From positions 33,743,955-33,807,954 of the forward strand of contig NC_087070.1 in assembly GCF_963678635.1 (NCBI RefSeq): a stretch of DNA of 64,000 nt, given 5' to 3'. Shown here in pieces: positions 10,229 to 20,240 of the stretch (the first letter of the stretch is position 1; each line of letters begins with the position of its first letter). Under the pieces are notes generated by a model. The model searched no databases and was not told the DNA's origin. It saw only the letters and a program-made list of their open reading frames with translations. The translations under genes and the position numbers were made by a program. The stretch is from Symsagittifera roscoffensis (Eukaryota; Xenacoelomorpha; Acoela; Convolutidae).

Positions 10229-10705
10229 AAATCTTTTTAAATCGTTTTGGCTCAGGGGTGCAGGGACACCGGGCAATGATGCGTTTCGAGAAAAGGAGGC
10301 AACGAGAAGATGAGACGATGGACAAGTTTCTAGACGATTTGGAGATGCTTAGAAGGCGTAGCCAACCGGACGAGTCGAAAAGGAGGATGAACCTGGCGGT
10401 AGCCTCAAAATTCATCAATGGTGTGAAGAATGATGAACTTCGAACAATGTTAGCAACGCAATACACACCACTATCAACCAATGTGCCAACACCAGAGGAG
10501 TTGAGGCTCAAGTCAAAAGAATATCTTTTGCTGAAACCTCCATCCAGATCTGGATATTACAAGAACAATTATGGCAAATTTAACAACGGAGCAGCAAACC
10601 AAGGGAATAACTGGTATAAACCAAAGGAAGATATAGACAGATATTGCAGTTCGACGGACCACCATGTGTCAGCATGCCCAACTTACAAACAGGTTTTAAC
10701 AGGTT
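10229..10705 (+). pseudogene. gag: gag capsid-like domain and damaged first zinc knuckle (element B)
   Basis: The segment around 10258-10560 has the helical, Arg/Leu-rich pattern of the retrotransposon gag capsid family, with a MRFEKRRQRED stretch followed by a F-IN-GVKN-ELR block. Compared with C, about 20 bases are lost near 10225, breaking the frame. The first zinc knuckle, complete in C, is damaged: a 15-base deletion near 10645 removes its first Cys, leaving only the CSSTDHHVSAC end. A TAA at 10705 replaces the expected codon, so translation would stop before the second knuckle. Confidence 0.8.
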
Positions 10706-10761
10706 AAATAGGTTTTAGCCTTGAGGACGAAGATGCGTCAGAAGTTGACCATGAGTATTTC

Positions 10762-11394
10762 ATGAGAGGAGTAATTGCAAAAATCGGCCCAAAGTGCTTC
10801 TTTTGTAACTTGGAAGGTCATTTGAAATCAGACTGTCCGCAATTCTGGGATGCTGTAGCAGACATCAAGCATCCACGGCATAAGGAAGCTTTATCGGGTG
10901 AGAAAGCCAGCAAGGCTCGCCTATTGAGTGAAGCGGAGGCGCGCAGAAAAGACAAACCGCAAGAGCTGGCGACAAAGAAAATGCAAGCGGTAACAGAAGA
11001 GATATGCGAACCGGGACCAGTGACTGCGGCCGATGACTTCAAGATTGATTACAGGGCAGCCGCGAGGGATGCTCTAAATAGAGTGCAGCAGGAACTGGTG
11101 ACAAAAGAGATCGAACAGAAAGTGAAACTCGAATTAGAGAATGAGAAACTACAGGAAAAACTGAACGCCTTCCAGGAATCAGAGTTCGAAGAAACGAAAG
11201 TACCAAGCAGTTTGAGCATGAAACTAAATGTGATCACCGGGCAGAGGTTCGGTATGGTGCGACAAGGAAGCGAAATACAATCAATCATCTCGGTAGCGGG
11301 ACACCAAGTTATCATAAAACTGAGTGAACCATCAGAGTTCACTTTGATGCATTTGGACTGCAGATTACCTGAGGCAGGTGGAGCCACGCACTGA
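10762..11394 (+). CDS. gag: gag nucleocapsid with intact second CCHC knuckle and post-knuckle coiled coil (element B)
   Basis: Open for 210 residues. A CX2CX4HX4C zinc knuckle (CFFCNLEGHLKSDC) lies at 10795-10836, the nucleic-acid-binding signature of gypsy nucleocapsids. It is followed by a charged, Lys/Glu-rich helical region (about 10880-11210) and a more globular stretch leading to the protease. Element C has the same region at 42802-43725 but with the last knuckle Cys changed to Tyr, so the two copies decayed differently. The chosen start is only the first Met in this frame; the original reading came in from upstream. Confidence 0.8.
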   Translation: MRGVIAKIGPKCFFCNLEGHLKSDCPQFWDAVADIKHPRHKEALSGEKASKARLLSEAEARRKDKPQELATKKMQAVTEEICEPGPVTAADDFKIDYRAAARDALNRVQQELVTKEIEQKVKLELENEKLQEKLNAFQESEFEETKVPSSLSMKLNVITGQRFGMVRQGSEIQSIISVAGHQVIIKLSEPSEFTLMHLDCRLPEAGGATH

Positions 11395-11935
11395 GTCAAG
11401 AGCTGTGCGAGCACTACTAACAACGGGTGGCACTCGAATAAAGAAGCTTCACGGACGCTATATGGAAGTTTATGGACCGTTTCAAGTGATGCTGAACGTC
11501 GATGGAATTAGCATCTACACTAAGACATATGTGACAACAGACAGTGACCAATAGGACAGATCGATTTGGGTGAAGAAGAACTTACAGTCCGTAAGATAGG
11601 CCATGACGCCATGATGGAGCAGGACGCGGTTCACATTGGATAAGAAGCAGATGTGACTGCACATCTGCTTGACACGAATGAAAAGAAAATCGGAGTCACA
11701 GGGCTTCTGGACACAGGAGCGGTAGTGAGCGTGATGCCGATAAAAACTTGGGAGGACGGGATCTTTGGATGATCTTCTTGGTAGTAGAGAATCTGGATGA
11801 CTCCGACCAATTCATCTTGGGCAGAGATTTTGTGAGGAATTTCGACGTGATGATTGACGTGAACAGCGGTCTAAAAGGATTAGAAACCCGGACCGGAAGT
11901 ATTTTAAGAAACCGATTAATAGAATAATAACAGAT
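11395..11935 (+). pseudogene. pol: Aspartic protease of Pol, internally deleted (element B)
   Basis: The catalytic loop Leu-Leu-Asp-Thr-Gly-Ala is at 11704-11721, with DTG at 11710-11718. This family of retroviral-like proteases cuts the Gag-Pol polyprotein as a homodimer. About 130 bases that in C hold the middle of the domain are missing right after the PIKTW segment (near 11752), and the sequence resumes at the conserved GRDLWM-like segment. A later ILGRDF-like segment is at about 11815. Stops and frame changes flank it. B keeps the catalytic triplet and C keeps the fold length. Confidence 0.8.
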
Positions 11936-12420
11936 GAAAACAAGGTACCAATCTTTTTAGATACAAAGATAAAACTTCAGCCAGGACAGGCTGTGGTAGC
12001 AATTTTTAGAATGAGGAATTTGAATTCGTTAAGTTATAGTAAACAGTTTTGTTTGATACCGAATCCAAATTGTCAAAGCTCAGTGATTTTAGTCCGGAGC
12101 TTCTCGGTAACTCGAAACGGACTGTGTGTCAGTGTGTTATTGAACACACTGGACATCACGGTTTAAATCCAGCGTGGACAGAAACTTGGTTACGCTTTGC
12201 CGATGAGGACCGACTATGAAGAGACACAAAACTTGAAGAGGTATAGTGTGAAAGACTGTCCTAATCAAGCCAATAAAGATAAAATTTTAAAGGGGATTAA
12301 TGAAATAAAATCTATTCATAAACTGTTTTCAATGAAGTCTGAGACGGACGACGGCTTGTCGAGCTGCTCGAATTTTCTGGAACGCCCCCTAGTCATATGA
12401 ACTAGAATCTGACAAACCGG
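11936..12420 (+). pseudogene. pol: Protease-RT connecting region (element B)
   Basis: Joins protease to RT and matches 44290-44770 in C. The longest open piece is 12197-12400, beginning MPMRTDYEE, with a KRYSVKDCPNQ segment shared with C. I recognise no separate domain. A stop interrupts it at about 12398-12400. Confidence 0.6.
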
Positions 12421-13260
12421 TTTTGCCAGAAATAGAACACTTGAAAGGGAAAAGAGGCGAGGGAGATTTTGAACTATTGCGGGCGGTTTTAAATCAGAAC
12501 GCGGTTGTATTTTCAAAACACAAGGCGGATATTGGTTGTTGCAACTTCGTCGAACACGAGATCGAATTAGAAGAAGGCGTTGTTCCGCACAGGGAAGGCG
12601 CAAGACGAATGACGCCACATAAATTGGAAGCGTGCAGAGCAGAAATAGAAATGTTGCTCGAATACGACAAGATATAACCCTTGAAATTGCCATGGGCTTG
12701 CGGGGTAGTAATGGCGAAAAAGAAAGGGGGCAGCTTAGGTTTTGTTGCGACTTTCGCTAGTTGAACGCGGTAACAATAAAAGATGCGTACCCGATACCGC
12801 GGATAGACGAGAGCCTCTCTAAACTTGGCGATGCCAAGTTCTTCACCACATTGGATTGGGTTCTGCCTTCTGGCAGGTCCCTCTGGGAAAGAAGAAGGAT
12901 ACAGAAAAGACAGGATTCGCATGTGAGTTGGGGTTGTATCAGTGGAAGAGGATGCCCTTCGGCTTGTGCAACGAAACGACCACTTTTCAAAGACTGATGG
13001 CTCAGGCTTTGACCAGAGTGACGAAGAAGTACGGGAATCTTGTGATTTGTTACGTGGATGAAGTGGTCATGGCAACACCAACCCTGGAAGACCACATTGA
13101 TTGGCTCGATGAGGTCTTTGGATACACGAAAAGAGCAGGCTTGAAATGCAAACCATCAAAATGTGAAATCCTCAGGGATTCAATCAAGTGTCTAGGAAGA
13201 GTGGTGAACAGGCATGGCGTGAGGCCACACCCGGAAGCAGTAGAAGCTGTGTTGACATGG
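12421..13260 (+). pseudogene. pol: Reverse transcriptase (element B), catalytic YVDD changed to YVDE
   Basis: Copies element RNA to DNA. The palm and fingers are visible in pieces: an EIEL-PHREGARRM block (about 12560), a C-DF-LN segment (about 12738), KDAYPIPRIDESLSKLG (12781-12830), the LD-(G)SAFWQVPL block broken by a frameshift at about 12857, and KRMPFGLCNETTTFQRLM (12943-13000). The catalytic motif at 13051-13062 reads Tyr-Val-Asp-Glu, not YVDD. A TAA at 12675-12677 and frame changes around 12760-12900 break it further. The domain order and motifs are those of Ty3/gypsy RT. Confidence 0.93.
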
Positions 13261-13978
13261 AAGGCTCCCAGAACGAACACACAGCTCCTGAGCTTTCTAG
13301 AGTTTGCCAATTATTACCGTGAGTTCATAAAAGGATATGCAGACAAGGTGTATCCCATGCAGAAGCTGATGCGCAACAAAGGAAAGAAGTTCGAATGGAG
13401 CGATGAAGCTCAAACTGCCTTCGAAAACATAAAGCGGGAACTGTGTGAAGCGCCAGTGCTAGGCATGCCTACTGAAAAGGGTATGTATGTTCTTGACACA
13501 GACGCATCAGTAGTAGCCATCTAGGGAGTACTGCATCAGGAGCAGGAATGGAATGGAAGAACCGTTCTCCGTCCCATTGCATATGGCAGTAAGGTGTTAA
13601 GTGACACTGCGATGAAATATGGTGCACCAAAAGCAGAAATGTTTGCAGTAGTCACATTTGTGGAAAAGTACCGCGCATAATTAGGGCGCGCTCCCTTTAT
13701 GTTACGCGTGGCCAACAGAGCGTTATCCTGGTTGGAGGCATACTCGATGGATCAGAGTTATATTGGTAGATGGATAGTGAGATTAGATGGCTACCGCATG
13801 ATAATCGTGCACAGGATGCGTGACAAACACCAGAATGCTGACAGCCTCAGCAAGAAAACCGAGTTCTATGAAAGATTGGAACAGAAGCAAGCCAACCAGG
13901 CGGAAATCATGGAAGGTTTCTCGTTTCTGGACAAAGAAACTTTTGAAGCGCTTCCCTTGACGAGATGGTTGGATAAGT
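13261..13978 (+). pseudogene. pol: RT connection and RNase H (element B)
   Basis: Follows RT directly. A gypsy-type connection (YREFIKGYADKVYPMQKLM, about 13313-13370) leads to RNase H, which degrades the RNA of the hybrid. The first catalytic Asp is in the YVLDTDAS motif at 13486-13509. The domain continues with IAYGSKV, a Glu in the AP-AEMFAVV segment, and DKHQNADSLS near 13824-13853, which holds the final Asp. TAG at 13522 and TAA at 13678 interrupt it. Confidence 0.88.
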
Positions 13979-15300
13979 TTGGACATCCAATCCCAGGAGT
14001 TACTCGTAGAGAAAGTAGCCGAGATAAAGATTCTATTCAAGAATGACCCGGTGCCCTTGGACCTGTTACTGCGCTCGAACCTGGTCCAGCAGGAACTCTC
14101 TCGCATGATCATTAACAGCCTCTCATTATTGGATAAAACGGTGCAGGTCACACCGCAAGTGATGCGGATGCTGGGTGGATTGTTAGAGAGAGAAGTGACC
14201 CCGAGTGGGCAGCAGCTATGGCGTCACTGACAGTCAGTGAGAAGGTAAAGATCATGCCGTCAAGACGACAACACAAAGAAAACGAGAGGGATTGTAGGAC
14301 AATAGTTCAGCAACTAGTATCCTCAATACCTCACGAGCTTTTAACCAGTACTTCATACAGTCGGAAAGAACATGGGAACGATAAGCAAAAAAAAACATTA
14401 CCTTTGAAGACCAAGATAAGGAAGGTGAGGGGGTTGAACGAAACCTGGTGCAAGATTGTTTGTCCGGGAAGACGAACAGTGAGAAGAGCCGGCGGGTTCA
14501 AGATCAACACCCGGGCAATGATGTTTGTCCAGGGAGCCTGATGTAGATGAGAAAGTTCCAGATCAGAAACAGGACCTCGAGAATAAAGTTTGATGGATGC
14601 AATGAAGGCACAAAACTGATCTGGAGGATGGGACGTGCTATATCGCAGACTCTTCAATGGATGACAACTCCCGGAACTCAGGAATCGACACCTACTCAGA
14701 CAGGAACTCGAGTTCAGGATCGGAACTGTCATTGCTAGCGATCCACACACTGCTAGTGGAGACTCGAGCAAGGGATCTGGACAGGGAGGTATATCAAGAC
14801 CCTGACAGTGATCGCTACCTCATACCAGGTGAAAGAGTCTTTGATAACGCAGCGGATGATCCTGAAACAATAGCGGTATCGAAACGTTCGATAAGTCTGT
14901 TGCCACAAAAAGAGGTAGTCAGGACCGATCTTCAGCCGTTCGAAAAAGAAACACAGCCGTTGGCGAAGATTTGATGCGTTAAGATGGAAGAAGACACGCA
15001 TCAGACCATTGAGCTGAATAGTCAAATGAGAGTCATGAAGACGTACTTGAAGACAAGATACAGACTCTCGGACCTACTAAGAGCGCGGAGAAATAACCGC
15101 CTGGTAAGCAACCTGAAAAGATGGATCGAAAATGGTGCTCCGGACAAAGGAGACCTGGAGGAAGACAGTTACCTTATTCTGAGACAGTACTTTTTGCAGA
15201 AAGAGGGAAGGTTACATCTGAACAAGGACGGGATAGTGAATTGCAAGAGAAGAGATGAAGACAAAGTCCTGTACAAGTATAACGTGATAGTGTTGCCGTG
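13979..15300 (+). pseudogene. pol: Long linker between RNase H and the integrase site (element B)
   Basis: About 1.3 kb of coding-like sequence, matching 46330-47690 in C. Pieces: 14218-14541 (basic), 14657-14974 (acidic and Ser-rich, with EVYQDPDSDRYL), and 14984-15301 (basic, with EEDSYLILRQYFLQKEGRL). The last resembles the stretch before the HHCC finger of gypsy integrases. The rest is longer than the usual tether and I recognise no domain. It ends at the point where C continues into integrase. Confidence 0.65.
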
Positions 15301-15867
15301 ATAGTGTTGGCAATGAAGTCGTAGAGGAAGAAACAAGTCCACCACTGGACCTTGATCCAAAGGAGATGATTGAAGCGGATGAAGAAACCTTACCCTATGC
15401 AGAGGAGGACTGGCAAGACCCAGAACAAAAGGAGGTTCCTAAGAATTTGGAACCAGATCTTCCGTTCACGATACAGTTCTCGACAAAATGACAAGAAGAA
15501 ATATAACCCCTACGGCGATGACTTCGTGGTAGACAGGATAGATCTGAGGAAGATAGTGGAAGAAGTGGTGGGTCTAGAAGGAATAACCGTGTCGCAAGAC
15601 ATCGACATAGTAGATGACCACGATCAGCAATGGGTCGAGGACCGGTCAAATCCCGAGGTAGAATTCGACGATGAGCAACAGCAGTCCTACAAACAAGATC
15701 TGACGAATCTGCGTGTCTTGGAATGGCTGAATGAAATGACGTCGGACCCAAAGGAGACAAGTGTCACAATTCAAGATGTAGATCGTGAAGGCATGAAATA
15801 CATGAAAACCGAACGAGAGGATCCTTCCTGGTCTGCCCAGGAAGGGCGACTACTGATTCCGGCTTGA
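15301..15867 (+). pseudogene. pol: C-terminal end of Pol, following an integrase deletion (element B)
   Basis: At about 15300 the sequence jumps from the integrase-proximal linker to a region matching 48640-49140 in C, skipping the whole integrase and GPY/F. A short repeat (GTGATAGTGTTG twice, about 15285-15310) sits at the break. Downstream an acidic region rich in Asp/Glu (IVDDHDQQWVEDRS and following, about 15605-15690) ends at the TGA at 15865-15867. I do not recognise a chromodomain. This tail probably ended the Pol polyprotein. Confidence 0.65.
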
Positions 15868-15875
15868 TATCCGGT

Positions 15876-16517
15876 ATGCGATCGACGGGGACGTCGAAGG
15901 ATATTTTTGTCCGGGGAATGGGGGTAAGACTTACCCACACTGAAAAATTATTAATAAAAAAACCAAGAATAGCAAGAGAGACAGGAGATTTAGAAGCAGA
16001 AACAGGCGAAGACCCAAGGAAACCGGACATAGGGAGGTTAGTTGGGTCATATCTTAACTTACCAAATGAATATTCAAGTAGCATAATACTAACAGATAGC
16101 GATTTCATACTCACAAATAGAACATGTGCGATAGCAATCACAGCAGACATGAGTTTTAAGACAGCGTTAGCAGTAGATTTTAAGAGAGAATATAAAAACA
16201 TAGAATTCCTTTGGAAGCAAAGACCAGGAATAGGGGGCGTAGCAGCCTTGCCTCCGGCGGCGTCACAGATACCGGGAAAATACTTATGCTTCTTGGTGAC
16301 GAGGGCGACGGAGAAGCGGCACGTGGACCTGGAAAACCTAGTCTTGTCCTTTACGAGATTGAAGGACTTCCTTGTGGAAAAGGAAGTGAAGAATTTTTCG
16401 CTTCCAGTGTACGATCCGAACAGAGGACGACTGGATCCACGGGAGCTGTACGCACTGATACACGTAATCTTCTCTGATACCAATATACAAGTATACTTAC
16501 ATAAGAAAAATTACTGA
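15876..16517 (+). CDS. Macro (ADP-ribose-binding) domain protein, intact (element B)
   Basis: 213 residues from the ATG at 15876, 8 bases after the pol stop; no upstream in-frame ATG exists. Residues about 75-210 have the order of elements of a macro domain: a CAIAITADM strand and loop (84-92), ALAVDFKREY (97-106, the usual A-F-Y phosphate-loop helix), GIGGVA (118-123), KYLCFLVTR then His149, an LVLSFTRLKDFL helix (155-166), NFSLPVYD (173-180), RGRLDPRELYALI (183-195) and FSDTNIQVYL (199-208). The best likeness I know is the TARG1/OARD1-like class, which removes ADP-ribose from proteins. Its catalytic Lys is not obvious here; the Asp in the GCGLD-like position is kept (Asp187). Residues 1-70 are basic and unrecognised. 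The copy in C (49154-49799) has a one-base insertion. Function in the element is unknown. Confidence 0.8.
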   Translation: MRSTGTSKDIFVRGMGVRLTHTEKLLIKKPRIARETGDLEAETGEDPRKPDIGRLVGSYLNLPNEYSSSIILTDSDFILTNRTCAIAITADMSFKTALAVDFKREYKNIEFLWKQRPGIGGVAALPPAASQIPGKYLCFLVTRATEKRHVDLENLVLSFTRLKDFLVEKEVKNFSLPVYDPNRGRLDPRELYALIHVIFSDTNIQVYLHKKNY

Positions 16518-16920
16518 AGTATAGGCTGAGTTTAGGTGGCATGCAGGTGGGCGTCATACTAAAATGTGTGTGTTATGTGTGACATGTGTGTTTTGTTATG
16601 TTATGTGTTGTGTTATTAAGACCCTGGGTAAGAGGGGGTTAGTGACCATGAACAACCGAACGACGATCTTAGGAATAGTTCCAATGTTTGGACTGTCCAA
16701 TCTTAGGTCGAATTCCAAAATTTTAGAAGCTGATTGATTTTAAAAAATTTTAGGATCAAAATGTTTTTATATGTCTGTTGTAAACCAATTTTAACAAAAA
16801 ATTAGTGTAAAGCTGACAAGTGTGATATTCGTGACCTCTTTTCTAGATCCTGATTGATCGTTTAATTATTCACTTGAGTTCAAATCATTGAATCAATAAC
16901 AGAATCAAACCTGAAAGAGA
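16518..16920 (+). other. Non-coding gap between macro and SGNH genes
   Basis: About 400 bases without a reading frame conserved in C (49800-50155). The first part has a TGTG/TATG-rich simple tract (about 16561-16615) that is almost absent in C. A T-rich stretch ending TTTTCTAG at about 16839-16846 could be a splice acceptor for a subgenomic mRNA of the genes downstream, but in C the same place reads TTTTCTATA, so support is weak. Confidence 0.5.
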
Positions 16921-17609
16921 ATGGATAATTTCAACTTGGACGAACTGATGGACCTGGCAGAAGCATATGTAGGACCGATGGTAGATGCAATCTATCGGAG
17001 GCTAATGGATCGAGACTTCGCTCTGGAGGACCCAGAGGTAGTCATGTTGCTGATCGCCCTGATAAACATCTTGGGCATGATAACCGTCCGGACCGCCCCA
17101 CGGAAGTCTTATTGATGGCAGCATATGGAGAAAGGGGAGTACTAGAACGCCCGAACATGAGAGTGATGAGGCGGAGAAACAGGGCTCTCTCGCAGGGAGT
17201 GACTTGGAGAATGAGCCTGGATTGGGAAGTTCGAGGACCTACCAGCCAGGTGAGATGGTAGGTCCTAGGCATGGTTTGAGAAGAATGCTTCAGGAGATGA
17301 ACAGCGAGGCTGCCTCATCTAGTTCACAACTGAGAGCAGCTGTGCCACCAAAGAATGCGAGAGTAGAAGAAGAGGTTCAAACAAACGAGATTATGCAAGA
17401 TCTCAATGGGACGACAGAAGAACTGGAGAAGACTGGAAGGGAGCTGGACGAGATGACCAAGACCATGCTCAGTATAGAAGAAAATAGGGACATGTGGAAG
17501 AATTTGTTTGAAGACTGCAACAAGAAGCAAAGGTGAAGAAATAGAGCGCTTGAGGTGAGAATACAAGCAGCGATCGGAGCGTCTGTCATTAACGACAGCC
17601 TTAGAAAAA
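16921..17609 (+). pseudogene. N-terminal part of the SGNH protein: helical and coiled-coil region (element B)
   Basis: The ATG at 16921 starts MDNFNLDELMDLAEAY, an acidic helix matched by the ATG at 50156 in C. The frame breaks at about 17110 and resumes at 17204-17536, which has a predicted coiled coil (TEELEKTGRELDEMTKTML, about 17416-17472). TGA at 17534-17536 ends it. In C the region from the coiled coil to 51232 is one open frame, so this and the SGNH domain formed one protein in the ancestor. Confidence 0.65.
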
Positions 17610-18779
17610 GTGATACCTACAAGTGATGTTTCTTGTGGGCAGTCCCCGATGGAACACTTGACGACTCGAGAAATGAGTCAGACTATAGAAACGCGACTCC
17701 TGGCTACAACTGGTCGAGTGACGATTACGGATCCGAGTGACACCTTAGGTGACCTAGTCGTGGAGCAAACGGTGAGGAAGCTGATAGAGACATCAGGACG
17801 ATTGGTTGCCAATAGGAATGCGCCAGGTTCCGGGGTGACTGCACCCTATGGAACAATCGATGACACGGGCAGAGTACAACTCTCTCAAGACGTGATGACC
17901 AGAGAGGGAGTTAGCAATGCAACATCATCAACAAGGAGCTCTAAGGTCCCAGACAGAAAGATACGAGAGATGCCGGCGAAGAAAGTGTCCCGAGTGATTG
18001 ACGTGCAAAAGAACAACCAGTTGAAGTATAGCTTCAGAGGAGTTCCGGATACGGATCCGAGAGCCTGCTTCAATCGATCGACTTGGAGCCCAGCAGTAAA
18101 CATGCAGCAACCGCCACTTGGGACATCACATCTGATACTGGGGGACAGATTGGTCAGAGTGCTCCAAAATTTGAGAACTTCCTGGATCACCACGGTGATA
18201 ACTTTTGGAGCCGCAACGATAGCCCAGTTATTTCGGATGGTGGAGCTGATGAACCCAGGGAGAATCCTTAACGTAATGATCCTAGTAGGGACGAATAACA
18301 TATCGAGAAGCTCAGATGAGGAAGAGGCACAATGGGAGTCAATGATGGTGTGCCTATTTACTACTGTCTGGCAGAGATTCAACTGCGCGGTACTGACCTT
18401 CTGCACTGTACCAATGAGCACGAAGACGTTGACAGCAACAGGGAGAAGACACAATGAAGGAGCAATCAGGTGGAACAACATCCTAAGGAATCTTGCGAGT
18501 CGGAATGCTGGACGGATGATCCTTATAGAGATTGAGCACGAGCTGAGAGCTATGGATCAGGCCAGTCTGACTACTGACGGGATCCACTTTTATATCATTG
18601 AAGGACAAGCCTGGTTTAACCAAGTCTTCCAGGAGCGATTAGATGAAATGGAAGTAGAACTCCTCGACACAGGAGTGCTGAAGAAGGAAGAAACATCGAA
18701 TAAACCGGCAATTTCAACCTTTGTGCCTCCTAACTTAGAAAAAAGTTTGGGAACGGTCCCAGCCGTGACGACCCAATAG
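17610..18779 (+). CDS. SGNH/GDSL-type hydrolase domain (element B)
   Basis: About 389 codons open; the first codon is GTG, and the ancestral frame came in from upstream, so the true start is not here. The first 150 residues are polar and probably disordered. The SGNH domain covers about 18110-18640. Block I is LILGDRL at 18132-18152, with the nucleophile Ser replaced by Arg (GDR, 18141-18149); C keeps GDS. Block III is GTNN at 18288-18299. Block V is DGIHF at 18576-18590, giving the Asp and His. SGNH enzymes cut esters of lipids or sugars. ORF1 of CR1-type LINEs is a known retroelement example. TAG at 18777-18779 ends the frame. The Arg makes this copy very likely inactive. Confidence 0.82.
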   Translation: MIPTSDVSCGQSPMEHLTTREMSQTIETRLLATTGRVTITDPSDTLGDLVVEQTVRKLIETSGRLVANRNAPGSGVTAPYGTIDDTGRVQLSQDVMTREGVSNATSSTRSSKVPDRKIREMPAKKVSRVIDVQKNNQLKYSFRGVPDTDPRACFNRSTWSPAVNMQQPPLGTSHLILGDRLVRVLQNLRTSWITTVITFGAATIAQLFRMVELMNPGRILNVMILVGTNNISRSSDEEEAQWESMMVCLFTTVWQRFNCAVLTFCTVPMSTKTLTATGRRHNEGAIRWNNILRNLASRNAGRMILIEIEHELRAMDQASLTTDGIHFYIIEGQAWFNQVFQERLDEMEVELLDTGVLKKEETSNKPAISTFVPPNLEKSLGTVPAVTTQ

Positions 18780-19398
18780 GCCGCAAAACTCTAGCGAACC
18801 AGGGAAAAGAACGGACGTGCAAGATCATTTGAGGAAAGCGCCCACGAGAAGAACCATCAATCCTAGACGAAGATTAGGGCCTGTCAACCCGACAGCGGAA
18901 ACGACCAGCACCTCTAGATCGGATACGCAATCAGAGACGACGAGCACCAGTCGAGAGGAGCTACGCCCAAACAGGAGCTCTTTGATGTGGTCGAGGTCCA
19001 TACCTTCTCACTGGCACATATACAAGGATGATCTGATGAAACTGAACCTTCAGACGGTGAGCTTCGCAGCAGATGCCATGAGGATGTTGTACGGAGCGAG
19101 ATTGTCTGTCAACGGACTGTACTCTATAACAGGCGTGGACTGGTTAATAGCTGCTGGCAATCATCTCTACAACTGCCTTGAAGTTTGCCGATTTAGTGGG
19201 ACTGCCCTCGAACAACACAATGGGTCCAGTGAATGCGAGACCGTTACAAGACGTGAAGCTGAATCACGATGAAGGGAATCGAGAAGAAAGACCCGGAAGT
19301 TTCCTGACAACGAGGGGGCCAATTGGAGAACATGTAAAGATCTTCAGGCAGGTGAAAGTACCCCCAGGCCACGTGAAAGAAAGAGCGTACCCGAAGAA
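18780..19398 (+). pseudogene. Unrecognised linker after the SGNH domain (element B)
   Basis: Open at 18817-19272, first Ser/Thr/Arg-rich (repeated TTSTSR at about 18901-18960), then a compact segment with FAADAMRMLYGARLSVNGLY (about 19063-19122) and GVDWLIAAG. The compact segment is kept in C (51500-51690) immediately after a deletion that removes the SGNH C-terminal part. I do not recognise a family. A frame change at about 19180 leads on to the next region. Confidence 0.55.
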
Positions 19399-20240
19399 GT
19401 GAATCAAGAAGGTGATGCCCAAAGATACGGCGAATTGAAAGCGATAAAGAAAGATGAGACCATCTTCGCCGCGTACGACAAAGCAGAAATGAGTAAGGCC
19501 AAGATTATGATAGGTGCGAGTTCAGACTTTGTATATACCTCCAAGTCTCTGTTTTGGCCTGATGTTATAATGTTGGCAGCGGTCGACCTGGACCTAATGC
19601 AATCCGTGTCGATGGCGATTGGAGTACAAAAGCAGACAGATATGAACTCAATTACAATTGTGTTCGCTGGCATCAATGACCATCTACACAGCAGAAGTTT
19701 CCTGAGCACACTCAGAGAGCCTTCGACAGCCAAAGCCGCTGTATGGCCAGCTATAAAAGATATCCTCGAGTCAATGGGTGAAGTGGAGAATACCCTGAAA
19801 GAGGGTGCTTTACTAAAAGAACACCGAGAGCCGTGTTTGCACTGTCTCCTGGATATGCACATCTCCCGGATGGACTGAAGTTTGTGTATGCGATTGTGGC
19901 TTTGCTCTCGGAAGGGAAACATGATGTGATCATATCTACCCCCAAATCCCGAGATAGACATGAAGAATCTGAGGCCACTCAGAGCTGAATTACCTGGGGT
20001 GTGGTCGGACATCTCGAATGCGATTAGAGGACTCAAGGACCATTCACTACACATGCTAGTATTGGATGAAGTGCTGGGGTTGGAACTGTCCAAATTCAGT
20101 AGACAACTTAAAATGAAGCCAGGAATTGACGATGACTGTCGAGTAATCGTAGCGATGTCAAGCGATTTGTTGTTCCGAGGAATGGAAAAGAAGAAGAAGA
20201 AGAAGAAGAAGAGAGGAGAAAGAAATCCAAGGAAACCAGA
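19399..20240 (+). pseudogene. Possible second, divergent SGNH-like domain (element B)
   Basis: Reading 19399-19878 then 19960-20265. Three short motifs fall in the order and about the spacing of SGNH blocks: GASSDF at 19513-19530 (block I place, with Ser), GIND at 19669-19680 (a GxND block III), and DGLKF at 19869-19883 (block V place, His replaced by Lys). C has ANSDF, GRND (52069-52080) and DGLKF. Beyond these motifs I see no full-length likeness, so this may be a degenerate SGNH fold or something else. An extended poly-Lys run from an AAG microsatellite (20188-20212) is peculiar to B. Confidence 0.4.
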
